From a bacterium (GTDB lineage: Bacteria > Acidobacteriota > Thermoanaerobaculia > Multivoradales > J023): a stretch of DNA of 64,000 bases. The notes under the pieces are model-generated. The model was not told the DNA's origin, did no database searches, and saw nothing but the letters and a program-made list of their open reading frames with translations. This document shows positions 39,871 to 48,307 of this stretch, piece after piece; within the stretch, counting starts at the first letter, position 1; every line of letters begins with the position of its first letter. The stretch spans positions 18,618 to 82,617 of the forward strand of contig JAAELT010000685.1 of the NCBI GenBank assembly GCA_024226315.1, written 5' to 3'. The translations under genes were made by a program, and so were the position numbers.

Positions 39871-41700
39871 TCAGGGCAGAATCGAGACGGGCATCCAGAT
39901 CGAGGCGCTGCGCTCGAAACGCGGGGTCGCGGTTTCTAGAAAGCGGCTCAAACGCGTGCCCGCCGTCTCGATCCGCTTTTGGAGCAGGCGGCGCTCGGTG
40001 GCGGGCATGGCCCCGAAGCCTTCGAGGCTCATTCCGAGGAGGTTGGTTCGAAAGTGGAGACCGAGGCGCTTTTCGACCAACTCCTGGAGCTCGGTGCCGG
40101 CCTCGATCCGTTCGCCAAGGAACGCCTGCACGAGCTCCCGGACGCCGTGGCGGAGGGCTGTCACGTCGAGGGCCGAATCCGCCAGCAGGTTGAAGACAAG
40201 GACGAGCCATTCCACGGTGCGCTTGTCGATCAGGATCTTCTTCAAGTGGAGGTCCTTTCGCTCGAACATCCACGCCGGCTCGACGACGAGCGTCGACCCG
40301 CCGGCAATGACCGTGGCGCCGGCCCGTTCGAGGCGGGCGCGCAGCCGCGGGTCGAGGACGTGGAGCGGCACGACCGAACGCTCCCCCGAGGTGACGGCGG
40401 CGGCGGCCACACGGCGCGCCTCCGCGGCGCTTCGCAGCACGGTGTCGTGGATCAACCCCTTGATGTGCGAGGCGAAGCCGCGGTCATAGGACGCGGCGTC
40501 ACCGGAGTAGGGATAATGCTCGCCGCCGGTCCGTACGGCGAGCGTGGAGAGGGTGGACCGCAGATTCCCGCCGTCCGCGGGTCCGGCTTGGAGCGCGAAG
40601 ACCGTCACCCCTTTGCGCACCAGGCGATCGGCGACTTGCGCCGCGTCGAGCCCCGGCTCGACGCTCTTTGCGAGGCCGACCGTCTCGGGTTTGGCGTCCT
40701 CGTTGGCGACCAGGACGAGGATCCGTTTCTCGCTGCTGCGGGCGCGCTTCCACGGATATTCGGTGATCGCCAGCAGCGCGGCGTCGAGCACCGGCTCGGC
40801 TCCGTCGCCGCCGCCGGCCATCTTGCCCGCATTCTTGGCCAGGACGGTCGCCGCGTCCCCCAGGGGACCCGGCTCCATGATGAGGAGGGGCTGGTCGTCG
40901 AAACGGTCGCGAAACAGCACCAGCCCGGCCCGCACCCGGCGCGCTTCCTTGGGGATCTGCTCCAGCAGCCGGGTGATCGTGGCGGCCATCTCCCGGGCGT
41001 ACTCCTCCATCGAAGCGGTGGCGTCGAAGACGATGCAGAAGCTCACTGCCGCCAGGACCTCCTCGATCTCGGCCGGGCTCAGCGAGGTGGTGACCTTGCC
41101 ACTGTCGAGTTGCGCCGGAATGAGGACGTGGTAGATCGTCTTCTCGTCGCCGGTCAGGGTCTCGACCCGACCTTGATCGAGCAGCGGATAGGGCCGCAGC
41201 TTCTCGGGCAGGGAGCTACGGTCGAGCCGCGCACGGTACGACGGGCCATGGCGGTCCTTGTCGCCGGTCCGGGCGTAGGCCTCGAGGCCGGCGCGGTCGT
41301 GCCAGGCGGCGAGCCACGGCCGGTCGTCGGCGAGAAAGACGGTGGCGTCGAGGTCCAGGCCCTCGCGGGTGTTCCAAGGCCGGACGCGGGCTTTCTCCAC
41401 CCAACCGCGCCGGCTACGGGCGGCCTGACTCTTGGCGATCAAGTAGTGACCGGATCGTTCGTCGGTGACGAAGTACGGACGCAGAAGCTCCAGCTCAAAG
41501 GCCGCCGCCGCCGTTCCCGGACCGGCGGTCGCCACGACGCCTTCGGAGGCGGCCACGACTTTGAGCAGCACACCGCTGTCCGGAACCTTTCGGAAGGGCT
41601 CGGCGGCGGCGTTCCCGGAGAGAAGCACTACGGTGAGGAGCACGACGGCGAGGAGCGAGCGGGCGAGATGGGGTCGGTTGAACAGGGTGGGTTTCGTCAT
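39871..41700 (-). CDS. Exported SH3-like/vWA domain protein (paralogue)
   Basis: 609 aa, ATG 41700 behind GGAGGAC. Signal peptide SLLAVVLLTVVLLSGNAAA. Same order as its neighbour: SH3-like N-terminus (LLRPYFVTDERSGHYLIAKSQ), vWA domain with FDATASM (Ser/Gly change in the metal site relative to DxSxS, still plausible) and a GGGDGAEPVLDA loop, then a helical tail with LVEKRLGLHFRTNLLGMSLEGF. The conserved tail shared by both paralogues suggests a common partner, most simply the fused transporter. Single-gene unit behind promoter element 6. Confidence 0.88.
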   Translation of the reverse strand: MTKPTLFNRPHLARSLLAVVLLTVVLLSGNAAAEPFRKVPDSGVLLKVVAASEGVVATAGPGTAAAAFELELLRPYFVTDERSGHYLIAKSQAARSRRGWVEKARVRPWNTREGLDLDATVFLADDRPWLAAWHDRAGLEAYARTGDKDRHGPSYRARLDRSSLPEKLRPYPLLDQGRVETLTGDEKTIYHVLIPAQLDSGKVTTSLSPAEIEEVLAAVSFCIVFDATASMEEYAREMAATITRLLEQIPKEARRVRAGLVLFRDRFDDQPLLIMEPGPLGDAATVLAKNAGKMAGGGDGAEPVLDAALLAITEYPWKRARSSEKRILVLVANEDAKPETVGLAKSVEPGLDAAQVADRLVRKGVTVFALQAGPADGGNLRSTLSTLAVRTGGEHYPYSGDAASYDRGFASHIKGLIHDTVLRSAAEARRVAAAAVTSGERSVVPLHVLDPRLRARLERAGATVIAGGSTLVVEPAWMFERKDLHLKKILIDKRTVEWLVLVFNLLADSALDVTALRHGVRELVQAFLGERIEAGTELQELVEKRLGLHFRTNLLGMSLEGFGAMPATERRLLQKRIETAGTRLSRFLETATPRFERSASIWMPVSILP

Positions 41701-41733
41701 CCGTCCTCCGCTTCACGTTTGCCGCCGACAATA

Positions 41734-41758
41734 GACACCCGCTGGACGGGTTTGTTTA
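41734..41758 (-). promoter_or_regulatory. ECF-type promoter element 6 (for vWA gene at 41700)
   Basis: Minus strand: TAAACAA and CGGGTGTC, GAAC position reads AAAC, 17 bases to GTC. It ends 33 bases before the ATG. The only copy with A for G in the -35-like half. Confidence 0.66.
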
Positions 41759-41765
41759 GCCATCG

Positions 41766-41779
41766 AGGCGCCGGCGCCT
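41766..41779. terminator. 14-bp perfect palindrome, possible transcription end
   Basis: AGGCGCCGGCGCCT lies 42-55 bases after the stop of the CHAT gene ending at 41821 and before promoter element 6. It could form a short stem, but no loop or U-tract follows, so a terminator role is weak. Confidence 0.25.
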
Positions 41780-41820
41780 GCTGCCGTCAGGATCGCCAGG
41801 GTCTCGTCCGGCACGTCGCA

Positions 41821-44800
41821 TTACCGATGATGGCTCGTCAGGGTGAAGGCCGCCCAGAAATAGGGCGATCTCCACCGCTCCTCCGCCATCACTCCGAGCT
41901 GTGCCCGGCGTAGCGCCTCGGCGGCACTGGTCCCTTCGCCCAGGTGACGATAGAACCGCTTCATCAGCTCCCCCGACGCCTCGTCGTCGACCCGCCACAG
42001 GCTGGTCACCACTGCCGGGCTGCCGGCGTAGAGAAAAGCGCGGGTCATGCCCACCAGCTCGTCGCCGCGGCTGTGCTCACCGAGGGCGGTGTCGCAGGCC
42101 GAAAGGACGACCAGGTTCGCGCCCGTCAGGTCGAGGTCAAAAACCTCGTGCGCCTCCAGGGGACCGTCATACCCGCCGCCGGGGGCCAGCTCGATGCGGC
42201 TGAAGAGAGGGTTCACAGAATCGAAGATTCCGTGGGCCGCCAGGTGCAACAAATCGACCTCTCCAGCCCGCGCGTGGACCTCGCTCTCTGTGGCGTCGGA
42301 CCCCAATAGCGGCCGGATGCCCTGAAGGCTGGCGACGGCCGTCGCCTCGGCCTCGGCGAAGACCAGGGAGCCATCGGGGTTGCCCAGGACCAGCCCACGG
42401 CCCTCATTCGAGCTGCCCTTCCTGGCGATGAACCGCAGCACGCTGGCGCTGGGTGCGAGGGTCAGGGTGCGCTCCTCCAGCAGGAACCGTTCCTCTTTCG
42501 CGTTCCACAGAGCGGCGAACGGCAGATAGTGCAGGACGCCGTGGGGCACCAGGACGACCTTGCGATGCTGAATGTAGGGATTCAAAGGGGCTACCAGCAT
42601 CTCGTAGAGCGTGGCTGCCGCTTTGTAGTCGAATTCTGTTTCCTCCCTCGAGCCACTGAGGAAACTCCGCAGATACTCGACCTGCGCTTTCAGATTCTTG
42701 CCGACGTCGAGGCGCACCCACCTGTAGCCCTCGCGGTCGATCACCCAGGCCCAGGCCCCGCCACCAAGCGCCTCATGGGCGGAAGCCCCGGTGACGAAAT
42801 ACTCGACCAGGGTCGTATCCTCATCGAGGATCTGGCTCTGTACCTCACGCAGGCCGAGAACGTCGACGCTCACCAGGCTGGCGTACTCCGGGTCCGCCAC
42901 CTTGAGCCTGGTCAGAAGGTTGGCGTAATGGGTGCGGGCGGCCTCCTGCCGACGCCGGAGGTCTCTGATCCGCTCCCGGTTGCGCCGATCCGGGGCCTCC
43001 GCGAGCTCCTTCGCGAGATTCCGCTGGAGACCGAGGAGCTGGCGGCGCTGGTCCTGCTCCTCGACGATCAACTCCGTGGAGGCGCCGGGCCGGAAGTCCA
43101 CCCGCTGGTTTCCGAGCTGGTCGAGAAAGGCCCGGGTGCGAGCCTGCTCGGCAAACCGGAAGGCTTCCTCGGGCCGCCCGGCCTCAGCGCTGAAGAGGAC
43201 GGCCAGGTCGTAGACCAGAAAGAACTGATCGAGAAGGCCGCTCTTGAGCTCCGGTACGGTGATCGCGCCGTGGAACGACTCCAAGCGTTCGATGCTCGTT
43301 GCGAGCTCACGGCGGGCTTTTCGGTGCTGATTCCGGAGGTGATGCGCGACTGCCAGCATCGCCCGCCCCGCCACTTCCTCGCCCGCCATCCCGAGCTCCG
43401 AGGCCAAATCGACCGTTCGCTGCGTGTCATTCAGGCCGCTCTCGAGATCGCCCTGGCGCAGTAGCAAGATCCCCATCATGAGGAGGAACCGTACCTGATC
43501 CGCCTGATTGCCCGCGTCCCGACTCAGGCCAAGGGCTTCACGGGCCTTCTCGATAGCCGTGGAGTCATCTCCGCGGGCCGCCGCGGTCAAGGCCAGATTG
43601 CCCACGATGCGGCTGGCTGTGGCCGATTTCGTGTCGAGCAAGACCCGCCGAGCCTCTTGCAGGTGATGCTCGGCGGCATCCGGATCGCCGGTCCGTATGG
43701 CCAGGGCTCCCAGGTTGCCGCGGACGTCCGCGATCCGTTGCGGATTGCCGATGTTTTCGAAGATCGCGAGCGCTTCGTTCAGAAGATCGCGAGCGCTCGC
43801 CAGATCGCCCAGACGCTGATAAGCGCCGCTGAGATTCAGTCGGAACATGCCCTCTGTGGGACGATCGCCGTTGCGGATGACGATGGGCAGCGCTTCGAGG
43901 TAAGTCCGGATCGCGTCTTGATAATCCCCCCGCTGGATCTGGACACCGGCGATGTTGCCGTAAACCTTGGTGAGGTGAGACGGCAGCTCCTGCTGTCGGG
44001 CCACCTCGAGAGCCTTCTGATAGCCTGCGAGAGCGTCGTCGAAGCGGCCCTGTGCGCTGTAGACGGACGCGATATTGTTCAAGGTCTCGATCGTCTTTTG
44101 GCCATCAGGGAGTTGCTGGCGCCGGCCGAGAGCCTGTTGATAGAAATCGAGGGCCTGGCTATAGTCCCCCTGGCTGAAGTGGGCGTAGCCGATGTTGTTG
44201 AGAAGATCGCCCTCGATCTCCGGCTCGGGGGAAAGGCGCTGCTGCAACGCCCACCCCTCCCGCATCACGGCCAGCGCGTCGGTATAGCTTCCCAGCTCCC
44301 GTAGCACCAGCCCCAGCCCGGACAACGAGGCAGCTTCGTTAGAGGGCTTGCCGAGCTCCCGCCAGAGCCCCAAAGCCGCACAGTGGTGGGCGATCGCCTG
44401 CCGCGGCCGGCCGGTCGCCACCGACAGGTGACCCAGGTTGTGGCGGGTGGCAGCGAGGTTGAAGGATCGGTACTCGTCCCCCTCGTCCAGGCGGCCGATC
44501 AGGTCCAGGGCTTCGAGCAGCATCTCTTCGCCTTTGCCGTACTGCTCCATCGAGGCGTAGACGGCACCGAGGTCGAGCGCCGCTCGGGCGAGGCCGGAAA
44601 GATCTTCCGTCTCGCGATAATGCTTGATCAGCTCCCGGTAGGAAGCTTCGGCTTCCTGGAGCCTTCCCTGCTGATAGAGCTCCTTGGCCGCCAGGTAACG
44701 CTCGGTGTTCTGCCCGCCAACCGGCAGGCCGGCGGTGACCCGCATGGCTTCCTGCATCGAGGCCATCGCGCCGAAGACGTCCGAGCTTGCCATCTGGCAG

Positions 44801-45600
44801 CGCATCTTGATCGCCAGCGCCCGCGCTTGCCCCGCGCCGTACTTCATAGGCTCATAGAGCTGCAGCGCTTCATCCAGGAGTGCGATCGCGCCGCCGCAGT
44901 CGCCAGCCTCGTAGAGAGAATGGCCCTGACTGTAGAGCTCATCAGCCCGCTTCAGAACCTCCTGGTCGTAGCTGATCTCCTTTTGAATCAGCGGCTCGTA
45001 GACCTCAGCTCCGGCGAACAGCGCCGCGAAGTAGTAGTCGAGGATCCGGTTGAAGATTTCGGGATTGAGGATCGCTTCCAGGTTGATGTAATCTAGGATC
45101 TTGGACATCTTTTCGAAGTCGATGCCTGCCGACGGATCGCCCAGCCCGAGCTCTTCAGCAATCTCCTCCAGGTCTATCTCCGGCGACTTGAAGAGATGAG
45201 AGTTGGCCAGGTTCTGGTAGGCCTCGGCCGTCCCCAGGGGCTCCTCTGCCCGGCGGAAAGCCTCGGCGGCGGCGAGCCACCTCTTGCGGGCTTCCTCAAG
45301 ACGGCTTTCGCGGGCGAGGCGATCCCCTTCGCCCAGGGCAAGTTGGGCTTCGCGCAGTGCCTCGACCCGGGGGCTGCGGGCTGTGATCCGTCGCCAGCTC
45401 GCCGGTGGGGGAGACTGCGGTCGCGTGGCGCCAGGGGCTTGATTCGCCGGCAGCGATGCATGGCTCTCGCAGGTCGCTTCCGCGGCGCTCCGTGGCAGCT
45501 TGGCCGGCCGCTCGGCGTCCACAGGTAAGGCAACGGCAGCCCCGAGCCACGCCACCGCGAGAGCCCGGCGAAGGTATGGGAAAGGCAGTGAAGTCACCAT
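41821..45600 (-). CDS. Exported TPR-CHAT protease
   Basis: 1259 aa. Signal peptide RRALAVAWLGAAVALPVDA. A helical N-terminal segment (about 60-250) is followed by some twelve TPRs (for example LLNNIGYAHFSQGDYSQALDFYQQAL, GNLGALAIRTGDPDAAEHHL). A helical bridge (FAEQARTRAFLDQL, RERIRDLRRRQEAART) leads to the CHAT domain from about 920: LVPHGVLHYLPFAALWN, His in LHLAAHGIFDSV, Cys in VLSACDTALGE, LWRVDDEASGELM, ending SPYFWAAFTLTS. Catalytic pair intact. No strong ribosome site directly before ATG 45600; a GAGGAGG lies about 30 bases upstream. Single-gene unit behind promoter element 7. Confidence 0.92.
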   Translation of the reverse strand: MVTSLPFPYLRRALAVAWLGAAVALPVDAERPAKLPRSAAEATCESHASLPANQAPGATRPQSPPPASWRRITARSPRVEALREAQLALGEGDRLARESRLEEARKRWLAAAEAFRRAEEPLGTAEAYQNLANSHLFKSPEIDLEEIAEELGLGDPSAGIDFEKMSKILDYINLEAILNPEIFNRILDYYFAALFAGAEVYEPLIQKEISYDQEVLKRADELYSQGHSLYEAGDCGGAIALLDEALQLYEPMKYGAGQARALAIKMRCQMASSDVFGAMASMQEAMRVTAGLPVGGQNTERYLAAKELYQQGRLQEAEASYRELIKHYRETEDLSGLARAALDLGAVYASMEQYGKGEEMLLEALDLIGRLDEGDEYRSFNLAATRHNLGHLSVATGRPRQAIAHHCAALGLWRELGKPSNEAASLSGLGLVLRELGSYTDALAVMREGWALQQRLSPEPEIEGDLLNNIGYAHFSQGDYSQALDFYQQALGRRQQLPDGQKTIETLNNIASVYSAQGRFDDALAGYQKALEVARQQELPSHLTKVYGNIAGVQIQRGDYQDAIRTYLEALPIVIRNGDRPTEGMFRLNLSGAYQRLGDLASARDLLNEALAIFENIGNPQRIADVRGNLGALAIRTGDPDAAEHHLQEARRVLLDTKSATASRIVGNLALTAAARGDDSTAIEKAREALGLSRDAGNQADQVRFLLMMGILLLRQGDLESGLNDTQRTVDLASELGMAGEEVAGRAMLAVAHHLRNQHRKARRELATSIERLESFHGAITVPELKSGLLDQFFLVYDLAVLFSAEAGRPEEAFRFAEQARTRAFLDQLGNQRVDFRPGASTELIVEEQDQRRQLLGLQRNLAKELAEAPDRRNRERIRDLRRRQEAARTHYANLLTRLKVADPEYASLVSVDVLGLREVQSQILDEDTTLVEYFVTGASAHEALGGGAWAWVIDREGYRWVRLDVGKNLKAQVEYLRSFLSGSREETEFDYKAAATLYEMLVAPLNPYIQHRKVVLVPHGVLHYLPFAALWNAKEERFLLEERTLTLAPSASVLRFIARKGSSNEGRGLVLGNPDGSLVFAEAEATAVASLQGIRPLLGSDATESEVHARAGEVDLLHLAAHGIFDSVNPLFSRIELAPGGGYDGPLEAHEVFDLDLTGANLVVLSACDTALGEHSRGDELVGMTRAFLYAGSPAVVTSLWRVDDEASGELMKRFYRHLGEGTSAAEALRRAQLGVMAEERWRSPYFWAAFTLTSHHR

Positions 45601-45722
45601 GACTGCGACTCGATTCCGTGGCGATGTTTCCTCCTCGACGTATAGATCATGGGTCCTCCTGCTGGCTGAGTTGAGACTGGCCTTCCCGCCCGCCGCGAGG
45701 CGCTCGCGGCTTTGCGACGGTA

Positions 45723-45747
45723 GACACCTGTCGAGCCGTCTTGTTCA
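45723..45747 (-). promoter_or_regulatory. ECF-type promoter element 7 (for CHAT gene at 45600)
   Basis: Minus strand: TGAACAA and AGGTGTC, GAAC-17-GTC, 122 bases before the ATG, the longest leader of the set. Confidence 0.7.
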
Positions 45748-45832
45748 GGGGCGGTACCGCCTCGCTGGGCTACAGACTCTTCTGGAATCGCGGAGCGCTA
45801 CATGAGGCTGGACCTGGGATAGAGCCGAGCGG

Positions 45833-46790
45833 ATGCAGCCAGACGTCGATGAGCCGTCCGCGCCGCGGGTTTTCCTCAGCTACACCCACGACTCGCCTGA
45901 GCACGTCGAGCGCGTGCTGGGCCTCGCCAACCGCTTGCGCGGCGAAGGGGTCGACGCCAACCTTGACCAGTCGAGGAGGCGCCGGAGAAGGGTTGGCTGC
46001 GCTGGATGGAGGACGAGATCGAGGCGGCCGACTTTGTCCTCGTGGTCTGTACCGAGACCTACCTGCGGCGTTTCCGAGCACAGGAAGAGCTGGACCGTGG
46101 GCTAGGAGCGACGTGGGAGGGTGGCGTCATCTCGATGGAGCTCTACGAGGCGCAGGGGCGCAATACGAAGTTCGTTCCCGTCTTCTGGGCAGCGGAAGAC
46201 GCCGGGTACGTTCCGCGGCCTCTTCGTCACACCACCTACTACCGGCTCGACGGCGAGGAGGGTTACGAGAAGCTCTACGCGCGGCTGACGGCCCAGAGTC
46301 GGATTCGAAAGCGTGAGCTGGGTCACCGTCGAGCCGTGGAGCCCAGAGCAGCCGAGCTTCGGTTCGACCTGAAAAAGAAGATCTCCGACGCTCGCAACGA
46401 CTTGCGGGGAGTATCCCGCCGCAAAGGGAGACTGGCCTCTCAGGCACGCTCGCCTCTGCCCAGAGTAGGTCTTTGCTTTGGACGCGAAGCAGTCGTTCGT
46501 GAGATCGCGGATCACGTTCTCGGTGCGGACCCGAGGCCGGTGCCGGTGCTCGGGGGTCCCGGTATCGGTAAGAGCACGGTGAGTCGTGCTGTGTTGCACG
46601 ATCCTGCGATCGCTGACCGATTCGGAGAGCGGCGGTACTTTGTCCGCTGCGAACGGTCCATCACGGCGGAAGAAACGACATTCGAGATAGCCCGAGTTGT
46701 GGGGATCGATGCGCGGGCCGGAGATCCTGACCTCAGAGACTTGATCGTTGTGGAGTTGAGGCCGCACCGGCATTCGAGTGGCTGGATGGT
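45833..46790 (+). pseudogene. SEFIR domain-P-loop NTPase gene, frameshifted and truncated
   Basis: The frame from 45833 gives the SEFIR/TIR-like start PRVFLSYTHDSPEHVERVLGL...VDANLDQ. At about 45970 the frame breaks: the next frame continues with EEAPEKGWLRWMEDEIEAADFVLVVCTETYLRRF, the expected second half, so one base was lost (TAC to TC would explain it). Downstream is a P-loop VLGGPGIGKSTVSRAVL of an NB-ARC/AAA-type NTPase, which loses homology soon after GIDARAGDP, before any Walker B. Complete relatives act as immune-like SEFIR-STAND sensors. The distal end abuts a minus-strand membrane-protein fragment, so a deletion fused two broken genes. Confidence 0.75.
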
Positions 46791-47240
46791 GACGACCCGG
46801 TTACGACTGCCTTCAAAAGATTTGATCTCGATCGATCCCAATAAGGTCAAAGGCAATAATCCGAGAACACCGATCGATCCACATACCCTGGGGTTTGGTT
46901 TTTCGAGAAGCCACTGCGCAAGTGCTCCTTGGAGAGCGGTTCTCTGTTCCTCGGCAAGCAGGCGGCTGACGAAGGAAACCCAAGCCACCAAGCCACCGAG
47001 CCCTAGCAAGCCGCTGGTGAACGGGATCCAGTCGGTGTAGATGAGGACCCACGGCCATACGGATGCTCCGAAGACTGCGAGGATGACTATATTCGGAAGC
47101 ACTCGCCATCGGATCTGGTGGGCTAGCGTGTCTTCTGTCCCTCCGTTGGCCATCGGCTCATCAGATTCAACTTCAGCCTCTTGACCTCCGTCGACAGGCT
47201 GCTCTGGTTTGCCCCGCTCGTCAGCAGCAGTCCATGCCAC
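46790..47240 (-). pseudogene. Truncated membrane protein fragment
   Basis: Reads on the minus strand from GTG 47240 or ATG 47153. Two to three hydrophobic segments are visible: VLPNIVILAVFGASVWPWVLIY, FTSGLLGLGGLVAWVSFVS and VCGSIGVLGLLPLTLLGSIEI. Beyond about 46790 the sequence becomes the antisense of the SEFIR-NTPase remnant, so the natural C-terminus is gone. It may have been a membrane partner of a STAND protein. Family not recognised. Confidence 0.5.
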
Positions 47241-47262
47241 GCCAGGACAAGGCTCTCAGTCC

Positions 47263-47288
47263 TGAACAACCCACCCCCGGACGGTGTC
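47263..47288 (+). promoter_or_regulatory. ECF-type promoter element 8 (for gene at 47326)
   Basis: TGAACAA and CGGTGTC, GAAC-18-GTC, 37 bases before the ATG. Nearly identical to element 9 over the whole 26 bases. Confidence 0.73.
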
Positions 47289-47325
47289 GAAACTCCCGGA
47301 CCCCGAACGGAGGGCCGCTCCGACG

Positions 47326-48246
47326 ATGACGTGCCAGCATACCATCCGCCAAGCCGCCCTTTTCGTCCTCGCCGCCCTCCTCGCCACGGAGTCCGCAGCC
47401 TCCGACCGTCAGGACGCTCTCGCCGCCTTCCAGCGCGAGACTCTCGGGGTCACGTACCGCCTCGGCTTCTGCACTCCCAGCGAGATGGACTGCTCCTGCT
47501 TCATCCTGCGCCTCTTCGCCGGGAAGTTCGGCCGTTCCCTTCCGCGGGGCACCTTCTACCAAGTGAAGGCACTCTCGTCGGCCCGTGTCCACTCGATCCA
47601 GCGCCCCGCACAGCTGACCGAACAGAACCTCTGTGTCGGCGACCTCATCTACACCTATCGAAAGGGCGGCTGGGAGGACGGCTCCCGCCACGTCGTGGTC
47701 TACGCGGGCCGCGACCAGGTGCTGCACTCGTCCTCGAGCCTGGGTGGAGTCGGGGCGAGCGATCTCGGTTGGCTCCGCCGAAATCGGCTGAAGGGCGTCT
47801 ACCGTCCGCTCGGGTGCGAGGGCGAGCCGGCGCGCAAGCCGGACGTCGCGCGGCTCGCTCCCGGTGCCGCGAGCCCGGAGGCAACCGCTCCCGTCCGGGA
47901 CGTCGTCGACAAGCTGTTCCGTTCGTGGGAGACGAAGAGCCTGGCGCTCTACGCCAGTTGCTGGCGCTGGGACGCGGTGCAGTGGCACCACCGGCGCAAG
48001 CGCGACTACCACGAGATTCTCCGGCGTCGCCGGGAGCTCTTCCGCAAGCTGGTCTCGGCCCGGCAGAGCCACAGCTTCAAGGCCGTGACCGTCTGGGGAG
48101 ACCGCGCCCTCGTCGAGGTCACCTATTCGCTCCACCTGACTCTCCACGACGGCTCCCGTCACGAGAAGAAGCGCGAGTCCTACATCCTGCACCGCGCCGA
48201 TGGCGTCTGGCGGATCACCAGCAACGAGACCTACAAGGGGCAGTAG
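47326..48246 (+). CDS. Exported NlpC/P60-type peptidase with NTF2-like C-terminal domain
   Basis: 306 aa, ATG 47326 with GGAGGG upstream. Signal peptide TIRQAALFVLAALLATESAA. Residues about 25-170 follow the NlpC/P60 pattern: nucleophile Cys in MDCSCFILRLF (DCSC where DCSG is usual), SLPRGTFYQ, VGDLIYTY, then His in SRHVVVYAG and LHSSSSLGG. Such enzymes cut peptidoglycan peptides or related amide bonds. The C-terminal about 110 residues (VVDKLFRSWETKSLALYASCW...RALVEVTYSLHLTL...DGVWRITSNE) look like an NTF2/SnoaL-type fold. A cell-wall or periplasmic role is likely. Own unit behind promoter element 8. Confidence 0.83.
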   Translation: MTCQHTIRQAALFVLAALLATESAASDRQDALAAFQRETLGVTYRLGFCTPSEMDCSCFILRLFAGKFGRSLPRGTFYQVKALSSARVHSIQRPAQLTEQNLCVGDLIYTYRKGGWEDGSRHVVVYAGRDQVLHSSSSLGGVGASDLGWLRRNRLKGVYRPLGCEGEPARKPDVARLAPGAASPEATAPVRDVVDKLFRSWETKSLALYASCWRWDAVQWHHRRKRDYHEILRRRRELFRKLVSARQSHSFKAVTVWGDRALVEVTYSLHLTLHDGSRHEKKRESYILHRADGVWRITSNETYKGQ

Positions 48247-48252
48247 AGCCCC

Positions 48253-48278
48253 TGAACAACCCGCCTCCGGACGGTGTC
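48253..48278 (+). promoter_or_regulatory. ECF-type promoter element 9 (for gene at 48308)
   Basis: TGAACAA and CGGTGTC, GAAC-18-GTC, 29 bases before the ATG. Confidence 0.73.
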
Positions 48279-48307
48279 CACATCTCCCAACCAGCGAAGG
48301 AGGCGAT

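Noticed and set aside
39979..41913. A 644-residue open frame on the plus strand
   Set aside because: Antisense shadow of a well-supported vWA gene with signal peptide and metal-site motif; the shadow shows no family features.
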